Shown here: one piece after another, positions 58,119 to 64,000 of the stretch
How the letters are laid out: the number at the start of each line of letters is the position of its first letter
Position numbering within the stretch: position 1 is the stretch's first letter
NCBI RefSeq assembly: GCF_003434055.1
Contig: NZ_QVEX01000020.1
Location: 1 to 64,000, forward strand
DNA: 64,000 nt
From: Enterocloster aldenensis
GTDB lineage: Bacteria > Bacillota > Clostridia > Lachnospirales > Lachnospiraceae
Reading direction: 5' to 3'
Notes under the pieces: model-generated
The model's input: only the letters and a program-made list of their open reading frames with translations
What the model was told of the DNA's origin: nothing
The model's database searches: none
Program-made: the position numbers and the translations under genes

Positions 58119-59591
58119 TTGAAAACAAAGTTAAGGGTCCACAACCTGATTTACCAGTACTTTCTGCTGCGCATGCATTTCCAGTATTATCAATATGGCG
58201 ATACCCTGCCTTCCATCGACACCCTCTGCCGTGAATTCAGTGTTTCCGCCCAGACCGTGACCACTGCACTGCAGCGGCTGCGTGAAGAAGGCTACATCGA
58301 CATGCACAACGGGAGACAGACAAAGGTCCTGTTCAGACAGACCGGGGAAGAATATGAGGCTTTTATCCGAGGGTTCTTCTCCGAGCGGCTGGACGCCTCC
58401 TCTGATTTAACCAGGACCACGCAGATGATCTGCCTCCCTCTGATGACCGAAGGATTCATGCGTATGGACCATAGGGACCTGGCATACATTGCCCCCTTTG
58501 CCAAACGGTCCGGCGCCGACGATGTCCTCTACCTGTTCTGTTATGCCCTGCAGAAGCTGGACAACCCCCTGGCCATGAACCTGTTCTGGGAAACCTCCCT
58601 GTTTCTTGGACTGATGTTTGTCAGTGAAAACAAGGAGCCTTCCATGAGGAAAGCCCTGGACATCCAGGGACAGCTGGAAAACATCATATCCCTGTGCAGG
58701 GCAGGGAACCGGGAACAGCTTCATGAAGCGCTTCTCCATTTCCTAAGGGATTCCGTGGAAAAGGCATTCCAATCCATCCGGCGTTCCCTGGACCCGTTCA
58801 CGCAAGCCGGACCGGTTCCTTTTGTCTGGCGTATTTACTGGGAAAGGCCCCAGATCTGTTACGGGCTGACCATGCGGATCCTCCACGGCATATACCTGGG
58901 GGAATACAGGGACATGGAATATCTTCCTTCATATGAAAAGATGTCCAGGAAATATAATGTGTCCGTGAGCACGGTCCGCCGGGCCATCCATATCCTGAAC
59001 CAGACAGGGGCTGCGGTTTCTGTAAATGGCGTGGGGACCCGTATCTTCCCTGCAGGTACGCCCTGCGGCCTTCCCGATTTCCAAAGCCCTGCCATACGCC
59101 GCAACCTGTCCCTTTTTCTGCAGTCCTTTGAAATCATAGCTTTTTCCTGTGAGGAAGCGGTCTGTTCCACCCTTTTGTCGCTTACCCCGGAACAATACTC
59201 ACGGTTAATCCGTGAAATTGAAACATACCGGGAATCAGGCTGCCATGACTTTACCTTATGGCATCTGCTGATCTGCGTTGCTGTCCACAGTCCCCTGTCC
59301 GGTGTACGGGAAATCTATTCCAGGCTGTACGGCCTCTTTCTCTGGGGGTACCCGCTGAAGGCGTCGCTTCCGGACGCTTCCCGGCTGGACCGCACCATCA
59401 GGCAGTTTTCAGAAACCATACTTCTCTGCCTGCAGGATAATAAGCCGGAACAATGCGGCGCTGCCGTGAGGGAAATGATTACCGGGCAGTTCCCTGCCGC
59501 GGAAAGATATCTGCTGTCACACGGGATCACCACTGAGGAGCTGCGCATGTCGCCCTCCATCCGGCTTCTTTTAAACACCCCAATCGGATAA
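58119..59591 (+). CDS. GntR-type regulator with two winged-helix domains
   Basis: A 490-residue protein. The first GntR-like winged helix is at residues 1-70 (LPSIDTLCREFSVSAQTVTTALQ read as LPSIDTLCREF and SVSAQTVTTALQRL), and a second at about 265-325 (LPSYEKMSRKYNVSVSTVRRA). Between and after them are helical regions of about 180 and 160 residues with no recognised ligand domain. The start seems to be TTG at 58119 (GAGG ten bases upstream). Divergent from the hybrid kinase and followed by a strong palindrome. Confidence 0.8.
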   Translation: MKTKLRVHNLIYQYFLLRMHFQYYQYGDTLPSIDTLCREFSVSAQTVTTALQRLREEGYIDMHNGRQTKVLFRQTGEEYEAFIRGFFSERLDASSDLTRTTQMICLPLMTEGFMRMDHRDLAYIAPFAKRSGADDVLYLFCYALQKLDNPLAMNLFWETSLFLGLMFVSENKEPSMRKALDIQGQLENIISLCRAGNREQLHEALLHFLRDSVEKAFQSIRRSLDPFTQAGPVPFVWRIYWERPQICYGLTMRILHGIYLGEYRDMEYLPSYEKMSRKYNVSVSTVRRAIHILNQTGAAVSVNGVGTRIFPAGTPCGLPDFQSPAIRRNLSLFLQSFEIIAFSCEEAVCSTLLSLTPEQYSRLIREIETYRESGCHDFTLWHLLICVAVHSPLSGVREIYSRLYGLFLWGYPLKASLPDASRLDRTIRQFSETILLCLQDNKPEQCGAAVREMITGQFPAAERYLLSHGITTEELRMSPSIRLLLNTPIG

Positions 59592-59612
59592 GGCCTTGCT
59601 TTTGTCCGCAAA

Positions 59613-59661
59613 ATACCGCCCCTTCCGGATACTTATGTTCCTTATCCGGAAGGGACGGTAT
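59613..59661. terminator. Bidirectional hairpin between convergent genes
   Basis: Arms ATACCGCCCCTTCCGGATA (59613-59631) and TATCCGGAAGGGACGGTAT (59643-59661) match at 18 of 19 positions. It lies between the tandem-GntR gene and the ABC ATPase gene, which end facing each other. Confidence 0.8.
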
Positions 59662-59672
59662 GTTTCATCCAA

Positions 59673-60767
59673 TCATATGTATTTTTCCTTGTGTTTCCCC
59701 AGCTCTGCCAGACGCCGGTTCTTCTCATTTACCGGACCGAAATCCTCAATACAGCAGATGACCCGCTCACAGGATGCAAGAAGGGCTGCCGCCCGCTCAT
59801 AGGTCCTGTCCTTAATCAGTTCAAACGGTGCTTCCGACACCACCTCCGCGGCCAGGGCCCTGGCAACCGGATAATCAATGTCATTCTCATGAAGGATACC
59901 GGCTGCAAAGGGAATCCCCCTGCGCTGGAGTTTCCGGTAAACCGGTATTCCGCTTCCATTCCCGCCTATGACAAAGACCTCCGGCTTTCCCTTTACCGGC
60001 TCCATCTCAAGACAGCCAAGTTCTGCATGGTAGCTTCCTTTTGAGATTCCATACAGCTGCGTGATATAGGAGGATGTGAAAATCTCTTCCGGCGTCCCCA
60101 AGCGTTCAATGGTGTCCCCATTGACGCATACAATATAGTCCGACAGCTTCTGGGCCAGGTCCAGTTCATGAAGGGACATGAGTACCGCCACCTGTTTTTC
60201 CCGCACCAGATCTTTTAGGATGGTCAGAAGCTCCAGTTTATGCCGTATATCTAAAAAGGAAGTGGGCTCATCCAGCACAATGGCCTCCGGCTCCTGGCAG
60301 ATGGCCCGCGCAAGGAGGATCCGCTGCTTCTGCCCATCGCTTATCTCCATGAAGTCCCGCCCCCCAAGGTCCCCTGCATGGACCAGTTCCATGGCCTCCC
60401 TTACCTTTTCACGGTCCTCCCGGCCCAGGATTCCCAGACGTCCCGTGTAAGGGTAGCGCCCTGTAGCAACCACATCCTCACAGGTCATGAGTTCGGGGCG
60501 TATCCGTTCCGTCATCAGCACTGACATCCGCCTGGCTATCTGTTTTTCCGTCATATCCTTCATGGAGGCACGGTCCAGATACACAGCGCCCCCCAGCAGG
60601 TCAATCTGCCGGATGATGCTTTTCAGTATGGTGGATTTCCCGGCTCCATTGGGTCCAATCAAGGTCACGATCTGGCCGCGCTTTACATGGATTTCAATCT
60701 GGGCAATCAGCGGCATCTTCCCATATCCCACTGTCATGTTTTCCGTAAAAATATAATCCTCTGCCAT
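59673..60767 (-). CDS. FecE/BtuD-type ABC ATPase with C-terminal extension
   Basis: A 364-residue ATPase of the iron-siderophore/heme/cobalamin importer class. Walker A GPNGAGKSTIL near 37, signature ISDGQKQRILLARA (SDGQ for SGGQ), Walker B AIVLDEPTSFLD, switch His in LMSLHELD. Normal FecE proteins end near residue 260; here about 100 further residues (EVFVIGGNGSGIPVYRKL to the end) form a Rossmann-like alpha/beta extension seen in some clostridial homologues. Its role is unknown. Start at 60767 follows AAGGAGG, 13 bases after the permease gene. Confidence 0.9.
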   Translation of the reverse strand: MAEDYIFTENMTVGYGKMPLIAQIEIHVKRGQIVTLIGPNGAGKSTILKSIIRQIDLLGGAVYLDRASMKDMTEKQIARRMSVLMTERIRPELMTCEDVVATGRYPYTGRLGILGREDREKVREAMELVHAGDLGGRDFMEISDGQKQRILLARAICQEPEAIVLDEPTSFLDIRHKLELLTILKDLVREKQVAVLMSLHELDLAQKLSDYIVCVNGDTIERLGTPEEIFTSSYITQLYGISKGSYHAELGCLEMEPVKGKPEVFVIGGNGSGIPVYRKLQRRGIPFAAGILHENDIDYPVARALAAEVVSEAPFELIKDRTYERAAALLASCERVICCIEDFGPVNEKNRRLAELGKHKEKYI

Positions 60768-60780
60768 GGTTCCTGCCTCC

Positions 60781-61800
60781 TTAGGATGCGCCATTTTTAT
60801 TGCGCACCATCATGTAAATCACAACCGGCGCACCGAAAACAGCGGTGACCGAACTGATGCTAAGCTCAGTGGGCGCAAACACGGTCCTGGCAATCAGGTC
60901 GCAGAACAGGCAGGACACGGCGCCGCCCATAAAACAGCCTGGAATGACCAGGAGCGGCCTGGCCGTGCCCAACATACGTTTCACAATATGGGGCACCGCA
61001 ATGCCCACAAAGGAAATAGGCCCGGCAAAAGCAGTGACGCAGGCGGACAATATGCTGGACAGCAGGATCAGCGCCACGCGGAACCGCAGGATGTTCACGC
61101 CCATGTTCTGGGCGTACACCTCCCCCATCTGATATGCGCCAATCGGTTTTGCCATCCAGAACACCAGGAGGAGCGACACCGCAGTCACGGCCGCCATCAC
61201 CCGGACATTGTCCCAGGACATCCCTGAAAAGCTTCCCATGGACCAGTTGTGGAGATTAACGATATTGGCCTCATCTGCAAATGTAATGATAAAATCAGTC
61301 ACCGCAGAGCAGATATAACTTATCATCACGCCGCAGATGACCAGCATGGACATTTTCTTCACCCGCCCCGAAATCAGGAGGACGAACCCCATGGATATCA
61401 TGGCGCCTGCAAATGCCGCCAGTATCATGCCCCCGGAACTGATGGATATCCCCCTGCCAAGCAAAAGGATCATGACCAGGGATACCACCAGCTTGGCGCC
61501 GGAAGAAATCCCCAGCACAAACGGACCTGCAATGGGGTTTGCAAAAAAAGCCTGCAGCAAAAAGCCTGACACGGACAGCGCCCCTCCCAGTATGACGGCT
61601 GACAGGATGCGGGGAAGGCGGATATCCCACACAATATGGTACGCGGTTCCCTCACCGGTCTGCTTAAGCAGGATCTTTCCTATCTCCCCCGCGGACAGAC
61701 GGACGCTGCCAAAATTAATATTCCAGAAAAACAGCAGGCACATCATGGCTCCCAGAAGCCCGAATGAAATGCAGTACTGCGTGTATGTTCTTTTAGACAT
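60781..61800 (-). CDS. FecCD family ABC transporter permease
   Basis: A 339-residue membrane protein with ten helices, the class that carries iron-siderophores, heme or vitamin B12. Family motifs RLPRILSAVILGGALSVSG near residue 60 and GPISFVGIAVPHIVKRMLG near 250 (ATPase-coupling loop) are intact. It lies 12 bases downstream of the binding-protein gene and 13 bases upstream of the ATPase gene; only one permease gene is present, so a homodimer is expected. Confidence 0.92.
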   Translation of the reverse strand: MSKRTYTQYCISFGLLGAMMCLLFFWNINFGSVRLSAGEIGKILLKQTGEGTAYHIVWDIRLPRILSAVILGGALSVSGFLLQAFFANPIAGPFVLGISSGAKLVVSLVMILLLGRGISISSGGMILAAFAGAMISMGFVLLISGRVKKMSMLVICGVMISYICSAVTDFIITFADEANIVNLHNWSMGSFSGMSWDNVRVMAAVTAVSLLLVFWMAKPIGAYQMGEVYAQNMGVNILRFRVALILLSSILSACVTAFAGPISFVGIAVPHIVKRMLGTARPLLVIPGCFMGGAVSCLFCDLIARTVFAPTELSISSVTAVFGAPVVIYMMVRNKNGAS

Positions 61801-61812
61801 TGGGACAACTCC

Positions 61813-63072
61813 TTACCGCAGCCGGTACATGTAGGCCATTTCCTCCTGGTCCGGCGCTTCCTCTGTGAGGATCCGGTGGATATCCAGTATCATATCGCCC
61901 AGGCCCATGGTTTCCTGAAACATGCTTTTCTCCGTGCACCACACATTTCCCTGTTTCACAGCCTTAAAGTCAGCCAGGACGCTGCTTTTGTCCAACAGCT
62001 GGTCAAGGGACTCCAGTCCCCCGTCAATGGTGCTGTTATAAATCAAATAATCCGCTTCCTTTGCCGCTGCGTAAAACGATTCCATCTGCATGTTCATGGT
62101 GGACAGCCCATTGCCGTTCCCGTCCAGGTCTCCCGGAACATAGGTCCCGCCGGCCAGTTCAATCATTTTAGCCACATAATCCCCGGACTTCCTCACATTC
62201 ACATATCCGTTGGAAGTGATGTAGAAAAATGCCACTGTCTTTCCCGTGCCATCCTGGTCCAGCACAGGCCTCAGGTTCTCCATCTGTTTCTCAAAGCAGG
62301 CCTCTGCCTGCTCCTCCCTGCCGGTAAGGACCCCATACAGCTTCAGCCACTCCATCCTTCCAAGGGGGTGGCTTTCATAGCTGGAACGCTCCACCAGCAC
62401 GGGTATGCCCAGCTGTTCCAGCTGTTCCTTTACTTCCGGGGAATGGCTGATCATGGTTGACTCGATTGCCAGGTCACATGCTTTTGACAAGATCAGCTCA
62501 TAATCAGGGGCATTGTATTTGCCGGCATAGTACATATCCCCATCTTCCAGGGCCTGCCTTGCTTCCTCAATATACCAGCCCCTGGCGTCCGTGCCGGACA
62601 GGGTAATCTGGTCCATGGCGCCCAGGCTTTTAAACAGGTCCATGGCCGAGGTCGCAACCAGGTAGATGTCCTTAAGGGGACGCCGGATAACCGTCACATC
62701 CTCCGGCAGGCCTTCCGGCTGCTCTGCCTGCTCAGGAACCACCAGGAAACGGCCGCTGTCCCTGATGGTAATCATGGCGCATCCATCATCATAATAATCC
62801 ACGGCAAACTGGTCTGCGTACAGAAGTTCCATGGTGCGTATGACTTCCCGATTCTCCCAGGAATCCTGGGAGGGCTGCTCCTTTGCCGGCTGCGGCCGGG
62901 CTGCCTGCGGCTGCCCTGGCCGGGGCTTATCCGGCTGCTGCCGGACCGTCTGCTCCTTTGCCTGCCGTGGCTGCCCTCCTGTTTCCCTGCCCGGCGCAGC
63001 GCACCCGCCGGCAGCCGCCATCAGAAGGCAGATCATCATAATTGTGGTTAATATTTTTCCTGTTCTCATCAT
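61813..63072 (-). CDS. ABC transporter substrate-binding lipoprotein (FecB/BtuF type)
   Basis: A 419-residue extracytoplasmic binding protein. A signal peptide ends in lipobox AAGGC (Cys24); a Pro/Gln/Lys-rich linker spans residues 28-70; then two lobes joined by a long helix, as in class III binding proteins (DVTVIRRPLKDIYLVATSAMD; ITSNGYVNVRKSGDYVAKMI). The cargo could be heme, a ferric siderophore or a corrinoid. Its start overlaps the stop of the upstream lipoprotein gene as ATGA. Confidence 0.9.
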   Translation of the reverse strand: MMRTGKILTTIMMICLLMAAAGGCAAPGRETGGQPRQAKEQTVRQQPDKPRPGQPQAARPQPAKEQPSQDSWENREVIRTMELLYADQFAVDYYDDGCAMITIRDSGRFLVVPEQAEQPEGLPEDVTVIRRPLKDIYLVATSAMDLFKSLGAMDQITLSGTDARGWYIEEARQALEDGDMYYAGKYNAPDYELILSKACDLAIESTMISHSPEVKEQLEQLGIPVLVERSSYESHPLGRMEWLKLYGVLTGREEQAEACFEKQMENLRPVLDQDGTGKTVAFFYITSNGYVNVRKSGDYVAKMIELAGGTYVPGDLDGNGNGLSTMNMQMESFYAAAKEADYLIYNSTIDGGLESLDQLLDKSSVLADFKAVKQGNVWCTEKSMFQETMGLGDMILDIHRILTEEAPDQEEMAYMYRLR

Positions 63073-63995
63073 TGGACCTTTACGATGGTGGCTGAATCAA
63101 ATATCAGCCCATACTCAATCTCATGCGGCTCACTCATAGCGACCGTATCCGCAATAACCGGCATGTTCCTGTCAAATACAGCCACCGGGATCTCAAACGC
63201 AGAATTGCCCTCTGTGCTTATAAGGTCGAACTTCTCACCGTCCACCTTCATATAATCGTAATTGGCGCTGCCCCAGATAATGGTTGCAAAGACTTTTCCG
63301 TCTTCCACCCGCAGGGATGCAGGGGATTCTACGCTGGCCCGTCCCGAACCGCCTGTCAGGACAACCTTGGCCGTATACATTCCGTTTTCCAGGTTCAGGC
63401 TTCCTGCTGTTGTGACATTTTCCTCAGATAAGCAATCCGGCGGTATGGAATCAGAACAGAACACCAGGACGCGGTCATACCATTTTTCTTTCTTTTTACT
63501 GAATGCGCTGCAGTCAATTTCCATATCCAGGGCTTTGACAGGAACTTTAAAAGTATGCGCGCCCCCTGCCGTCTCCACATATGGGATATAATCCGCTTCA
63601 GAAGCCTTCAGGGCCGCCTCTCCGGTTCCCATATACAGCTTCAGATACCCGGTGCCGCCCATGGTCATGACCGCGCTCATGGCGCCGTCCTTTACCGTAA
63701 GTCGGCAGGCGGTTATCTGGAACATGCTGGAGCTGGAGTCCACTTTAATCGGGTATACCCCGTCTTTTATTTGATCGGCGTATATAGGCGTCCGCTTTTT
63801 GGCTTCCCGGTCCGGGTTTCCGGAGATGGCTTTTGCTGTATCTGGGCGGGTTCCGGCTGCCTGTGCTCCGGTTCCGGCTTCCTCTGCCTGCACTCCGGCT
63901 CCGGCATCCTGCGTTCCGCCGGCGCATCCCCCGGCCAGAAGCATCATGGCAATCATGACTGCAGATAATCCTGCTTTTTGAAATTTCATATTCAT
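63069..63995 (-). CDS. Lipoprotein with two NEAT-like beta domains
   Basis: A 308-residue lipoprotein (lipobox LAGGC, Cys24). After a low-complexity Ala/Gly linker come two related domains, each about 110 residues: one begins DGVYPIKVDSSSSMFQI and has CRLTVKDGAMSAVMTM, the other begins NGMYTAKVV and has SLRVEDGKVFATIIW. The order of strands and the SSSMF motif recall NEAT heme-binding domains, though the YxxxY heme motif is not obvious. As first gene of the importer operon it may capture heme or another ligand. Its 5' flank is cut off by the window edge. Confidence 0.78.
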   Translation of the reverse strand: MNMKFQKAGLSAVMIAMMLLAGGCAGGTQDAGAGVQAEEAGTGAQAAGTRPDTAKAISGNPDREAKKRTPIYADQIKDGVYPIKVDSSSSMFQITACRLTVKDGAMSAVMTMGGTGYLKLYMGTGEAALKASEADYIPYVETAGGAHTFKVPVKALDMEIDCSAFSKKKEKWYDRVLVFCSDSIPPDCLSEENVTTAGSLNLENGMYTAKVVLTGGSGRASVESPASLRVEDGKVFATIIWGSANYDYMKVDGEKFDLISTEGNSAFEIPVAVFDRNMPVIADTVAMSEPHEIEYGLIFDSATIVKVQ

Positions 63996-64000
63996 TCCAC

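Overview
The window looks like a chromosomal segment of a Clostridia/Lachnospiraceae gut anaerobe, probably of the Enterocloster (Clostridium bolteae/clostridioforme) type. This rests on moderately high GC, strong AAGGAGG ribosome binding sites, FeoAB with a DUF6110 neighbour, a FliB-like methylase, AGCS and TRAP transporters, and the absence of outer-membrane genes. The species call is inference. I see no rRNA, tRNA, CRISPR, phage or intact insertion sequence; most genes are on the minus strand.

Layout. 1-3.9 kb: end of a dispersed palindromic repeat, then FliB-like methylase, Ogt, HD protein and an iron-sulfur aldo/keto reductase. 3.9-8.9 kb: a sugar-acid-type locus (TRAP transporter DctPQM plus an enolase-superfamily dehydratase) divergent from its GntR/FCD regulator, with four TGTATAC operator-like sites between. 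9-20 kb: small housekeeping and hypothetical genes, a decayed VOC gene, a second (complete) copy of the palindromic repeat, a peroxiredoxin under a PerR-like palindrome, a TrmO-like gene under a MerR-type 19-bp-spacer promoter, a frameshifted gene, and an 8-oxoguanine-deaminase-like amidohydrolase. 20.2-26.4 kb: an iron locus, FeoA-FeoA-FeoB, a Fur-like protein reduced to its DNA-binding domain, a Cys-rich/HMA fusion, DUF6110 and a P1B ATPase lacking the CPC motif. 26.5-34.9 kb: DUF554, MarR, a macrodomain/SirTM sirtuin pair, HxlR, PNPOx-like, Uma2, a degenerate GGDEF-EAL protein and an SseB-like protein.

35-38 kb: a two-gene exosortase system, a secreted VIT/VWA protein with a PEP-CTERM-like tail followed by an exosortase (XrtK type), preceded by an 88-bp array of eight 11-bp units that looks like a response-regulator binding array. 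I consider this the most unusual system here. 38.1-44.4 kb: a sigma-54 operon (consensus -24/-12 site) with two CE4/PuuE-like hydrolases, one without the metal ligands, an AGCS amino-acid symporter and a hydantoin/Asp-type racemase, next to its own enhancer-binding protein; together these suggest use of a cyclic ureide or imide. 44.6-49.4 kb: a tandem-HTH AraC regulator and an arginine deiminase / ornithine carbamoyltransferase / alternative ornithine cyclodeaminase set that could take arginine to citrulline, ornithine and proline. 49.6-55.4 kb: LysR, MetF, DUF512 radical-SAM protein, and CobI translationally coupled to an ABC exporter. 55.5-64 kb: hybrid histidine kinase, tandem-GntR regulator, and a FecBCD-type iron/heme/cobalamin importer preceded by a two-domain lipoprotein.
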